This document shows, piece after piece, positions 16,722-24,902 of a DNA stretch of 64,000 bases (the stretch's first letter is position 1; every line of letters starts with the position of its first letter). The translations under genes were made by a program, and so were the position numbers. The notes below the pieces were generated by a model, which was not told where the DNA came from, made no database searches, and was given only the letters and a program-made list of their open reading frames with translations. The stretch comes from an uncultured bacterium (GTDB taxonomy: Bacteria; Bacteroidota; Bacteroidia; Bacteroidales; UBA932), in assembly GCA_949300025.1 (NCBI GenBank), contig CASGCS010000003.1, positions 25,175 through 89,174 on the forward strand, written 5' to 3'.

Positions 16722-18737
16722 TTATTGATTATAAATGTCTTCCAGAGAGTATTTTTTAATTATCGCCGATATTTCCGGATCAAGGTTTCCACGGTGGCGC
16801 ATAGAGGCGTCCTGCTCTACCGAACTCAGAAAATACTCCGCGGCACTTCCCTCGTCCCTCATCCTTGCAGAGGCTACGGCCAGCAGGTAATCGCGTCTGG
16901 CATCTTTCGGCAAATTCTCCAATACGGCTTTTGCGGAATGGTTATACCCAAGACACAGATATGCAAGAGCCGAATTCATGTCTGCATAGGGCTGCAAAAG
17001 GGCAACCGCCTCACGGTAATTCTGGCCGTCGAGAGCTTCGAGACCTCTCATATACACAGAATCGACCTGATAGGTACAGAGAGTATCCTTTATCATTCCC
17101 GGCCTGTGCAGTTTCAGCGTAAAATCCACTCTTCGCAATTCAGGATAAAGGACCTCCTTTATATAACCGTAATGCCTGCTCTTTGAAAGGGCCTTTTCCC
17201 TAGCATCGGAATCGGGAAGAGATAAGGCATCTGTCAGAATCCTGTCTTCTCTCAACAGAGAATCTGAAAATATCATTCTTTCAAGCCTTGGCCACGGGTC
17301 TGCCTCGCAAACCCTGATAAAATCCGCACCATATCTCAATTTCCTGCCCTGTACAAACCTCTCTTCTTCAGAAGCGCCGCCTGGTCCTGCCATCAGATTC
17401 ACCTCCCATACACCTCCATTTATACTGTCATTCACCCTGTTCATATATTTGAGCAGATATTCCTTTATCGAGCCGGCCCTTTTTTCCGAAAGAATTCTGT
17501 TGTAGAGAAAACCGCCTTCCGGCGATGATGAAGAGGATATAATCAGAGAATCGGCGACATAACTGCTGTCGGAAAGGACTGTTTGCAGAATAGCCTGTAC
17601 GCGTTGCATCTGGGAGGCGTTGGAAGCCAAAGTGTCGCAATAACGGTAATCGCCCACGTTGAACGTTATGTAGGCACTGGCATTGAGTTCCATGTCACGG
17701 GTTACAATCTCCTGCCTATATCTGGTACCTTCCACTGCCAAAGTGCTGAGCGAACTCACATAATATGTAACAGGTCCTGCTTCCGGCATTGTATAGAGCC
17801 TTTTCTGCGAATCAAACAACTCCCCTCCTATTCTGAGTTCTACCTTTTTAAGCCCGGGAACTGTCTTGAGTTCATATCTGTAGCAATACCTCAGCCCCTG
17901 ATCTCCTCTCACCACAGAATCAAGCATGACACCGGTATTCTCGAAAGGATTCTTCACATATTTTTCAAACATCTTCTCCTTTTTGTTCTCCAGGCGTCCG
18001 TTGCGTCTGACAAGCCATTTTTTACTGTAATGTTCTACCGCCTCGCCGAGAGTCACTCCAAAAAGTCTAGAAACACTATTCATATCTACATACGAAGTGT
18101 CGTGCTTCAAGAGTGCCACCTCCTTGAAATTTCTCTCCACAAATCTTTCCAACAGCGCCTTGCGGGTAAATGCATCTACAAAATCCGACGTATCAGGTAT
18201 TATGGAATTCAGGAATCGGTCATAGAGTTCATAACCGCGCAGCTGCTCCCTTCTGTATTTGTCTCCGGTAATATAGACCTTGTCAAGATTAAGCGTATCG
18301 GAAAGAAACGACAACTGGGGATAAAGCCTCAGCTGGCACTCAGAATAGAGCATCCTTGAAGGAATGCTTATATCGAAAGCTATGTTCACATAGCCGTTCC
18401 GCTCTGCAATGTTCCGGAACCTGGCCTCGACTACGACAGGGTCTATTCTGTCTGAAACCACCATCTCGCCGGTCTGTTCATCTTTCACCGCAGACATGAG
18501 CAAAACCTCCCTGCCCCTGAAACTGACACGCTGGAGAGTGTCTTTCGCAAGCGTATAACTTGAATCTGCAGTATATACAGGCAACACATAATCCGCAATC
18601 GAGACACTGGCCGCCACATGCTCTTCCGCCAGCTCCCGTATACTGCCCTGCATGGAACATCCGCACAAAATGAGGAGCCAGACTGCCGTTGCCGCCGGCC
18701 ACACGGCGGCCGGCCGTTTTTCCAAAAAATTCTTCAT
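16722..18737 (-). CDS. OmpA-like/TPR lipoprotein of the fimbrial operon (DUF3868-like)
   Basis: A 671-residue lipoprotein (LILCGCSMQGS, cysteine near 27). A segment at about 395-470 (SLIISSSSSPEGGFLYN then LSEKRAGSIKEYLLKY) follows the pattern of OmpA-family peptidoglycan-binding domains. The last 120 residues read as TPR-like helices (RGLEALDGQNYREAVALLQP). Proteins of this kind, paired with a DUF3575 barrel, commonly precede fimbrillin genes in Bacteroides and probably anchor the assembly to the envelope. Family name DUF3868 is a recollection and not certain. It begins 13 bases after the DUF3575 gene. Confidence 0.65.
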   Translation of the reverse strand: MKNFLEKRPAAVWPAATAVWLLILCGCSMQGSIRELAEEHVAASVSIADYVLPVYTADSSYTLAKDTLQRVSFRGREVLLMSAVKDEQTGEMVVSDRIDPVVVEARFRNIAERNGYVNIAFDISIPSRMLYSECQLRLYPQLSFLSDTLNLDKVYITGDKYRREQLRGYELYDRFLNSIIPDTSDFVDAFTRKALLERFVERNFKEVALLKHDTSYVDMNSVSRLFGVTLGEAVEHYSKKWLVRRNGRLENKKEKMFEKYVKNPFENTGVMLDSVVRGDQGLRYCYRYELKTVPGLKKVELRIGGELFDSQKRLYTMPEAGPVTYYVSSLSTLAVEGTRYRQEIVTRDMELNASAYITFNVGDYRYCDTLASNASQMQRVQAILQTVLSDSSYVADSLIISSSSSPEGGFLYNRILSEKRAGSIKEYLLKYMNRVNDSINGGVWEVNLMAGPGGASEEERFVQGRKLRYGADFIRVCEADPWPRLERMIFSDSLLREDRILTDALSLPDSDAREKALSKSRHYGYIKEVLYPELRRVDFTLKLHRPGMIKDTLCTYQVDSVYMRGLEALDGQNYREAVALLQPYADMNSALAYLCLGYNHSAKAVLENLPKDARRDYLLAVASARMRDEGSAAEYFLSSVEQDASMRHRGNLDPEISAIIKKYSLEDIYNQ

Positions 18738-18750
18738 AATTCAAATTCCG

Positions 18751-19332
18751 TTAAAAAAGATATGACAGTTGTACAATTATATTGTCTGCTGCTATGAACA
18801 CCTGCTTTTTTACAGCCTCCACGCTGCCGCACGAAGGGCAGGAATAACGCCGGTATTTTCCATATCCGGCCATAAGGGAGAATGCGAAATCCATATTGAA
18901 TCTCGGAGAAAGCATGAGCGCATATCCGCCTCCGAACGAGAGGCCGTATGCATCTCCTTCATAGGTTTTCTGTGAAAACAGACCGCCCGTATTAAACCTT
19001 GTAAAGTTGACATACCCCGAAACGAACCAGCCCGAATAGACATGCCACGGCCAGTACCTTGTACCTGCATATACGGAAATCCGCTTGTTCTGAAACTGCC
19101 TGTCAGACGCTGAACGCTCATATACAAAAGGATTGTAGCGGGCCGACAGTTCAAGGGTCATCTTTTGTGATGCGGCACAGGATACTGTCCCGTTCAATGT
19201 AAAGAGATTCACATAATCTGCTATATTGGTAGAGAGCGCCACCTTTTGGGCACGCAGTTCCGCACCGGGAAAAAACAGTATTGCAAACGGAAGCAGATAC
19301 TTTAAAACCTTTGATTTTTTAAATGGATTCAT
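18751..19332 (-). CDS. DUF3575 outer-membrane protein, first gene of fimbrial operon
   Basis: A 193-residue protein with a signal peptide ending at LRAQ and a beta-barrel-like body. Motifs KVALSTNIADYVNL, AGTRYWPWHVYSGWFV and a final strand IIVQLSYLF are typical of DUF3575. Members sit at the head of fimbrillin operons across Bacteroidales and are thought to be outer-membrane components. A near-consensus TACTTTCG element about 20 bases upstream on the minus strand (19354-19361) may be the promoter. The preceding operon ends in a terminator at 19396-19424, so this operon is separately transcribed. Confidence 0.8.
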   Translation of the reverse strand: MNPFKKSKVLKYLLPFAILFFPGAELRAQKVALSTNIADYVNLFTLNGTVSCAASQKMTLELSARYNPFVYERSASDRQFQNKRISVYAGTRYWPWHVYSGWFVSGYVNFTRFNTGGLFSQKTYEGDAYGLSFGGGYALMLSPRFNMDFAFSLMAGYGKYRRYSCPSCGSVEAVKKQVFIAADNIIVQLSYLF

Positions 19333-19395
19333 ACCTCGTACTTCATTTTTGAGCGAAAGTAGAGGCTGTCACCGGTAAGAAAGATGTAAAAAAAT

Positions 19396-19424
19396 AAAAA
19401 AGGGAGAATTGTTCCCCCTTTTTT
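19396..19424 (-). terminator. Terminator of the ackA-ptb-buk operon
   Basis: A-run plus AGGGAGAA pairs with TTCCCCCTTTTTT around a short loop and is U-rich at the 3' end in both directions. It lies 28 bases after the butyrate kinase stop codon and before the fimbrial operon. Confidence 0.8.
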
Positions 19425-19451
19425 ACAGAAAAAATTTAAAAAAAAGACAAA

Positions 19452-20522
19452 CTAATACTCTTTGGCCTCTTCAACACCTTCAAGTACATTCAGCCCGTTC
19501 TTGGCCAGAGCTCCCATCTCATCCTCGCCCGGGTAGACGGAAACCGGAGCTATAAAGGAGACTCTTCTTTTCACGGCCTCCATCAGTTCCTTGTTGTAAG
19601 CTATGCCTCCGGTGAGAATTATGGCGTCGACCTTGCCGTATACGACAGTAGCCATAGCGCCAATCTCCTTTGCCAACCGGTATGCAAAGGCATCGGAAAT
19701 AAGCCGTGCCTGCTCATCACCCTCGGCAGCCCGCTTTTCAACCTCCTGGAAAGAGTTGGTTCCGAGATATGCCACTACGCCTCCCTTGCCGGAAATCATC
19801 TTTTTAAGTTCATCTTTCGAATATTTTCCGGAAAAGCAGGCATCTACCAGCTGCGCTGCGGGGAGAGAGCCTGAACGTTCGGGAGAAAAGGGACCTTCGC
19901 CGCTCAAGGCGTCATTAACATCCACCACCTTTCCCCTCTTATGAATTCCTACCGATATGCCGCCTCCCAGATGAGCCACTATAAGATTAAGTTCGTCATA
20001 TTTTCTGCCATGTTCCGCTGCATAAAGCTTGGCAATGGCTTTCTGGTTGAGAGCGTGAAAAATGGAAATCTTCCTGAATGCGGGGTGGCCTGTAACTCTC
20101 GCTAACGGTTCCAGTTCGTCCACAACCACGGGATCTGCGATGATAGCCATTATGCCGCCGGTCTCATTTGCAAGTTCCTTTGCAATCATAGCTCCGAGAT
20201 TGCTTGCATGCTCACCGAGTTCACCGCTCGCAATATCGGCAATCATACGGTCATTTACCTTGTAGACTCCGGAAGGGATAGGTCTTACCAACCCTCCCCT
20301 GCCCACTATTATGCTCAAATCTGAAAGTGCAATTCCGTTCTCCTTCAAAGCACGTTTTATGGCTTCCTTTCTGAAATCCAACTGATCTGCCACATGGCTG
20401 AAAGGAGCCAGTTCCTCGTTGGAATGGCGCAGTGTCTTGGTGAAAAGTTCGTCGCCATCTTTATATACGGCTATCTTGGTTGAAGTTGAACCCGGATTTA
20501 TTGCCAATATCATTTTTGCCAT
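19452..20522 (-). CDS. buk: Butyrate kinase
   Basis: A 356-residue ASKHA-fold acyl kinase. It converts butyryl-phosphate and ADP to butyrate and ATP, the last step of the phosphotransbutyrylase route. Visible motifs are ILAINPGSTSTKIAVY at the N-terminus, VGRGGLVRPI, LIVAHLGGGISVGIH and ILTGGIAYNKEL. Length and motifs match Buk rather than acetate kinase. The ATG at 20522 is chosen over an extended frame because an AGGAG sequence lies 3 bases upstream and the N-terminus aligns with the family. It is last in the ackA-ptb-buk operon. Branched-chain acyl-phosphates are possible alternative substrates. Confidence 0.93.
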   Translation of the reverse strand: MAKMILAINPGSTSTKIAVYKDGDELFTKTLRHSNEELAPFSHVADQLDFRKEAIKRALKENGIALSDLSIIVGRGGLVRPIPSGVYKVNDRMIADIASGELGEHASNLGAMIAKELANETGGIMAIIADPVVVDELEPLARVTGHPAFRKISIFHALNQKAIAKLYAAEHGRKYDELNLIVAHLGGGISVGIHKRGKVVDVNDALSGEGPFSPERSGSLPAAQLVDACFSGKYSKDELKKMISGKGGVVAYLGTNSFQEVEKRAAEGDEQARLISDAFAYRLAKEIGAMATVVYGKVDAIILTGGIAYNKELMEAVKRRVSFIAPVSVYPGEDEMGALAKNGLNVLEGVEEAKEY

Positions 20523-20538
20523 ACTCCTGACACCTCCG

Positions 20539-21444
20539 TTACTTGGCCGTAATCGCTGCCAATGCAATTGAATTAAGTTTGGTGTCAATGCTGTCTGCAC
20601 GGCTCGACAATACGCACGGAGCCTTTGCTCCTGTAACCATTGCTGCGACTCTTATTCCGCTTACAAGTTGTGTATTTGTCTTATAGAATACGTTTGCCGC
20701 CTCTATGCTCGGGAATACAAGGCAATCGGCATCACCTGCAACCTTGCTTTCAAGTCTCTTGATTTTAACGGCCTCCGCAGAAAGCGCCACGTCGATAGCC
20801 AAAGGCCCGTCGACATAACAGCCCGGGATCTGTCCTCTGTCACTCATCTTGGCAATCATGGCAGCCTCTACACATGCCGGCATTCCTGAAAGCATCTGCT
20901 CGGTAGCGGCCACCATGGCTATCTTTGGTTTTTCCACTCCGAGAGCCTGGGCCGTCTCCTTTACATAATTGACCATTGCAAGTTTCTGCTTGAAATCGGG
21001 AGCAGGGATTACCGCAATGTCTGCAATTACGATAAATTTATGGTAGTTCGGATTCTGAATCAGGCACACATGACTCAGAACCGCTTTCGGAGGAAGCAGA
21101 CCTCTCTCCTTGTTCAGGATACCACGCATATATTTGTCGGTGCTGCAAAGGCCTTTCATGAGGATATCGGCCTCGCCGGCATTCACCATATCAACAGCCT
21201 GTGCAATCGACTTGAGTTCATTCTCGTTATTTACGATTTTAAAGAGAGAACTGTCTATATTCTCGTTCTTGCATACCTCCAGAATGGCTTTCTGGTCTCC
21301 GACAAGCGTTCCGTCCACAATTCCGGCCTTTACGGCCAAAGCCACGGCATTGATGGTATGGTCATCAATGGCCCATGCTGCGACCAGCCTTTTTTTGGGT
21401 TTTGCACGAAGCTGGTCAAAAAGTTCATCAAAATTCCTTATCAT
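20539..21444 (-). CDS. ptb: Phosphate butyryltransferase
   Basis: A 301-residue phosphotransacylase that exchanges CoA for phosphate on butyryl-CoA. It opens with the Ptb pattern NFDELFDQL, then AGEADILMKGLCSTDKYMRGIL, ILNKERG and, towards the end, CLVFPSIEAANVFYK, the conserved phosphate and CoA site region. The length equals Clostridium Ptb. The gap to buk is 16 bases and to ackA 26 bases, so the three kinases and transferase are co-transcribed. Together Ptb and Buk supply ATP from butyryl- or branched-chain acyl-CoA. Confidence 0.92.
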   Translation of the reverse strand: MIRNFDELFDQLRAKPKKRLVAAWAIDDHTINAVALAVKAGIVDGTLVGDQKAILEVCKNENIDSSLFKIVNNENELKSIAQAVDMVNAGEADILMKGLCSTDKYMRGILNKERGLLPPKAVLSHVCLIQNPNYHKFIVIADIAVIPAPDFKQKLAMVNYVKETAQALGVEKPKIAMVAATEQMLSGMPACVEAAMIAKMSDRGQIPGCYVDGPLAIDVALSAEAVKIKRLESKVAGDADCLVFPSIEAANVFYKTNTQLVSGIRVAAMVTGAKAPCVLSSRADSIDTKLNSIALAAITAK

Positions 21445-21470
21445 AATATCAGTTTTATAATTGTCACTGC

Positions 21471-22673
21471 TTATTTTGCAAGTCTCATGGTATCCTGGGC
21501 AATCACAAGTTCCTCATTGGTGGTGACAGCAGCAACTGCAACCTTTGAAGAGGGCTTTGTAAGAATCATGTCCTTGCCTCTGAGACCGTCGTTTACAGAT
21601 GCGTCGAAATCCACTCCGAGGTAGGCGCATTTCGCAGAGATATACTCGCGTACTGCAGGATCGTTCTCGCCTATTCCTCCGGTAAATACAATCAGGTCTA
21701 CTCCGTTCATGACAGCGGCATAGGCGCCTACATACTTCAAGACGCTGTACTTGAACATCTCCAGTGTAAGAGCCGCCCTCCTGTTTGTCTGTGAGGCCGC
21801 CTCTACGTCGCGCGCATCGGAAGAGACTCCGGAAACTCCGAGAAAACCGCTCATCTTGTTCAACACTGCATTTATCCCTTTGGAATCCAGTTGTTCCTTA
21901 TCCTGTATATAAGTGACTACACCTGCATCTACATTTCCGCAACGCGTTCCCATGACAACGCCTTCAACAGGAGTGAAGCCCATCGATGTATCTACCGACT
22001 TTCCGTTGCAGATGGCTGTCACCGAACTGCCGTTGCCAAGGTGACATGTAATGATTCTGGATTTTTCAAAATCCAGCCCGGCGAGTTTTGCCGCCTTGCG
22101 GGCCACGAACTGGTGGCTTGTACCGTGAAATCCATAACGGCGAATCTTGTATTTTGAATAATATTCGTAGGGAATTGCATACATGTAGGCATAATCGGGA
22201 ATCGTCTGATGAAACGATGTGTCGAATACCGCAACCTGGGGAGTCTGAGGCATAAGCTCGGCAACTGCCTTTATACCCAACAGGTTGGCAGGATTGTGCA
22301 ATGGAGCCAGTTCACAGCACTTTTCAATCTTGTCTATCACTGAAGCATCTATCTTCTTGCTCTCGCTGAAATACTCTCCGCCATGAGCCACTCTGTGGCC
22401 GACAGCGTTTATGTCTGAAAGGGATTTGAGGACACCGTGCTCACCGCTTACCAGTAGTTCCAGAACACTCTTGATTCCTTCTGTATGGTTGGCCACAGGT
22501 TTGTGCAACTTGTATTTTTCACGCCCGGTTACCGTATGGGTAATATCCCCCATCTCCATTCCGATACGTTCGACAAGCCCTTTTGCCAGCAAATTATACT
22601 CCTGCTCGCTCTGCATATCCAGAACCTGATATTTGAGCGAGGAACTTCCGCAATTCAAAACCAATATTATCAT
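21471..22673 (-). CDS. ackA: Acetate kinase
   Basis: A 400-residue acetate kinase that makes ATP and acetate from acetyl-phosphate. N-terminal MIILVLNCGSSSLKYQ, then NAVGHRVAHGG, RRYGFHGTSHQFV, CHLGNGSSVTA and FTGGIGEND are all characteristic. The ATG at 22673 is preferred to an upstream in-frame TTG because it starts exactly at the conserved N-terminus. No phosphate acetyltransferase gene is next to it; the following gene is ptb instead. A TAAGTTTG element on the minus strand (22700-22707) is the likely promoter. Confidence 0.95.
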   Translation of the reverse strand: MIILVLNCGSSSLKYQVLDMQSEQEYNLLAKGLVERIGMEMGDITHTVTGREKYKLHKPVANHTEGIKSVLELLVSGEHGVLKSLSDINAVGHRVAHGGEYFSESKKIDASVIDKIEKCCELAPLHNPANLLGIKAVAELMPQTPQVAVFDTSFHQTIPDYAYMYAIPYEYYSKYKIRRYGFHGTSHQFVARKAAKLAGLDFEKSRIITCHLGNGSSVTAICNGKSVDTSMGFTPVEGVVMGTRCGNVDAGVVTYIQDKEQLDSKGINAVLNKMSGFLGVSGVSSDARDVEAASQTNRRAALTLEMFKYSVLKYVGAYAAVMNGVDLIVFTGGIGENDPAVREYISAKCAYLGVDFDASVNDGLRGKDMILTKPSSKVAVAAVTTNEELVIAQDTMRLAK

Positions 22674-22699
22674 CTTATTCAAATTTTGTTTACATCATA

Positions 22700-22707
22700 C
22701 AAACTTA
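22700..22707 (-). promoter_or_regulatory. -7 box TAAGTTTG of ackA-ptb-buk
   Basis: A perfect TAnnTTTG match lies 26 bases before the ackA ATG on the minus strand, in the short gap after the lipid kinase gene. Confidence 0.5.
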
Positions 22708-22747
22708 AACAAAATTTACGAGAATCTGTACTGTTTTTCCCTTAAAA

Positions 22748-23650
22748 TTACAGAAGCATTTCCCCGCCGGACAGAGAGGGAACAATGGCATTTACCACAT
22801 GCGGCAATACGCTTGCGTTTATCCTGCTTCCCATCATCCGGCTCTCGCCGTCGAACTGTATCAACCCTTCCGAAGCGCGCGTAATCTGGAGTTCCTTGCA
22901 TCTGAAGCGGTCTATGAATTCAGAATACCTTATGGTTTTGAGAAACAGCCCAGCAGTAAGCAGCGGCATGGAGACTATCGGAGCGCGCTTCCACACGACT
23001 ACGTCAATCATGCCGTCGGATATATTGGCATCCGGTGCTATGAAAGCGTTGTTACCCCATTGCGAACTGTTGGCCAGGGTTATAAGAAAGGCCCTGTAAC
23101 GATACCTGTTGCCTGCAATCTCAATATCATAGACCTCCGGCTTGTATTTGACATACTCCTTTGCACAGAACTCCATGTAAGTTATCAGCCCGCGTGTGGG
23201 GGAGTTATTGAACCTGTCTCCTATGACAGCCTCGAACCCCAGGCCTGCCGTACAGAAAAAAATCTGATCGTTCACCTTGCCGGCATCTATGCTCTGCACC
23301 TGTTCGTGCCGTATGATTTCGGCCGCCTTCTGATATGAGACCGGTATTCTCAGATGGCGCGCCAGCCCGTTTCCTGAACCGACCGGAATTATGCCAAGTT
23401 TCGTATTGCTGCCAACAAGAGCTCGGGCCACCTCATTTACAGTGCCGTCACCACCTACAGCCACAACAATGTCATAGCCCTCTTGAGTGAATTTCAAGGC
23501 AGTGGCATAAGCGTCTCCGGCACATTCGGTTTTATGGAAAAGTGCATCATAACCGCTATCATGTGAAAACATGGAATAGAGGCAGTTAATTATCACGTCT
23601 TTGTCTGATACGCCCGAAATCGGATTTACTATGAAGGCTATTCTTTTCAT
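22748..23650 (-). CDS. Diacylglycerol/lipid kinase (YegS/BmrU family)
   Basis: A 300-residue kinase of the diacylglycerol-kinase catalytic fold. It has AFIVNPISG at the start, the nucleotide-binding VVAVGGDGTVNEVARAL and GIIPVGSGNGLARHL, and the late acidic SDGMIDVVV segment. It phosphorylates a lipid with ATP; whether diacylglycerol, phosphatidylglycerol or a sphingoid base is the substrate is open. Bacteroidota make sphingolipids, so a sphingoid substrate is possible. A TATCTTTG promoter box ends 5 bases before the ATG, which again suggests a near-leaderless message. Confidence 0.85.
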   Translation of the reverse strand: MKRIAFIVNPISGVSDKDVIINCLYSMFSHDSGYDALFHKTECAGDAYATALKFTQEGYDIVVAVGGDGTVNEVARALVGSNTKLGIIPVGSGNGLARHLRIPVSYQKAAEIIRHEQVQSIDAGKVNDQIFFCTAGLGFEAVIGDRFNNSPTRGLITYMEFCAKEYVKYKPEVYDIEIAGNRYRYRAFLITLANSSQWGNNAFIAPDANISDGMIDVVVWKRAPIVSMPLLTAGLFLKTIRYSEFIDRFRCKELQITRASEGLIQFDGESRMMGSRINASVLPHVVNAIVPSLSGGEMLL

Positions 23651-23655
23651 CGTTG

Positions 23656-23663
23656 CAAAGATA
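23656..23663 (-). promoter_or_regulatory. -7 box TATCTTTG of the lipid kinase gene
   Basis: A perfect TAnnTTTG box on the minus strand lies only 5 bases before the start codon at 23650. Confidence 0.6.
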
Positions 23664-23724
23664 AAGGATTATCTGCGCTTTAAAGAATTTATTTCACTGA
23701 TTTTCCAAACCATGGAAAAATAGT

Positions 23725-23732
23725 TATCTTCG
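23725..23732 (+). promoter_or_regulatory. -7 box TATCTTCG of the comEC-like gene
   Basis: A near-consensus element (TAnnTTCG) lies 22 bases before the ATG at 23755. It supports that ATG over the upstream TTG at 23746, which would lie almost on the transcription start. Confidence 0.45.
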
Positions 23733-23754
23733 CTCATATTTAACATTGTGCGGC

Positions 23755-24867
23755 ATGATACGGGGAGGGGAGAATTTGTTATACGGATTTCTTGCAGGAG
23801 CCATAACTGCAAAACTTCTCAAATCATTCTGCAACATTGAAATCCCCCCTTCTTTGCTGTTCGCTGTTGCAGTTGCGCTCTTTACGGCCGTATTCTGCTT
23901 CTGCTTGAAAATCCCGATAGTCACATCAAAGGTTCAAAGAAGGGCATTCTTTGGCGCGGTCATCCTCTTTTTCTTCATTTGCGGGCTCTTGAACGACTCC
24001 AGAAGCCATTTCATGAGCGAAACCGGCGGGGAGGGAAAAACCGGAAGGATGGTCTCGGCAATAAGGGAAAAGGCAATTGAACGCACAAGGGGCATGATTT
24101 CATCTTCACAACAGGGAAGCGTGGCCGTAGCACTTACAATCGGTGAACAGAAAGAGATTCCGTTCCAGCTGAAAAAGGCCTACAGCGAAAGCGGCACGCT
24201 CCACGCACTTGCCTTGTCAGGCATGCATATAAGCATTATTTACAATATGATAAGCAGCATGCTGATAATTCTGAACATAAGTTACCGCGGAAGATGGATA
24301 AAACTCATCCTCGCCTTTCTGCTGATCATATTCTACTCCATGATGACAGGCTTTTCGGCCTCCATACAGAGAGCGGCCGTAATGATTTTCATATACAAGG
24401 CCGTAGAGATGTCGGGACGCTTCAGGGGAAGGTGGAGTGCGCTGGCCTTTGCGGCATCCGTCATCATAATCATCAATCCCAAAATGCTTGCGACAGTAAG
24501 TTTCCAGCTCTCGTTTGCCGCCGTCGTGGGAATAATAGCAATCTACCCTCCGATGTACAAAAGTTTCGAAAGGCTCTTCACAAGACACAGGACCTATAGA
24601 ATCATCTCTCCCGTTGTAAACATGCTCTGCATGTCTACCGCCTGCCAAATAACCACCACACCGTTCACGTGGTTCTACTTCAGGAGCTCTCCGGAACTTT
24701 TTCTCATAGCCAACCTTGTGGCGGTCCCGCTGGTTACTGCTGCCATCTACATCTACCCTTTTGCCTTCATCTTTACATATTTCAACCGCATCGACAACTA
24801 TCCGGCCGCCATATTGGAATTCGTGTTAAAGATACTTAATGAAGCCATCCTGTATATCGGAAAATAA
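23755..24867 (+). CDS. ComEC/Rec2-type competence membrane domain protein (short form)
   Basis: A protein of about 370 residues with eight or more hydrophobic helices. The Competence domain core is seen in SGTLHALALSGMHISIIYNM and GFSASIQRAAVMIFIY, followed by SFQLSFAAVVGI and LFLIANLVAVPLVTAAIY. Full-length ComEC (650-800 residues) also carries an N-terminal OB-fold domain and often a C-terminal metallo-beta-lactamase domain; neither is evident here. It may be the DNA-translocation channel alone, as in several Bacteroidota, or it may have lost function. The first ATG (23755) is preferred over a TTG at 23746. Confidence 0.75.
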   Translation: MIRGGENLLYGFLAGAITAKLLKSFCNIEIPPSLLFAVAVALFTAVFCFCLKIPIVTSKVQRRAFFGAVILFFFICGLLNDSRSHFMSETGGEGKTGRMVSAIREKAIERTRGMISSSQQGSVAVALTIGEQKEIPFQLKKAYSESGTLHALALSGMHISIIYNMISSMLIILNISYRGRWIKLILAFLLIIFYSMMTGFSASIQRAAVMIFIYKAVEMSGRFRGRWSALAFAASVIIIINPKMLATVSFQLSFAAVVGIIAIYPPMYKSFERLFTRHRTYRIISPVVNMLCMSTACQITTTPFTWFYFRSSPELFLIANLVAVPLVTAAIYIYPFAFIFTYFNRIDNYPAAILEFVLKILNEAILYIGK

Positions 24868-24874
24868 AGTTATA

Positions 24875-24882
24875 TATATTTG
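24875..24882 (+). promoter_or_regulatory. -7 box TATATTTG of the purF-like gene
   Basis: A perfect TAnnTTTG element lies 20 bases before the ATG at 24903, directly after the stop codon of the ComEC-like gene. Confidence 0.6.
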
Positions 24883-24902
24883 CGGCAAAATCCACATGCC
24901 TT

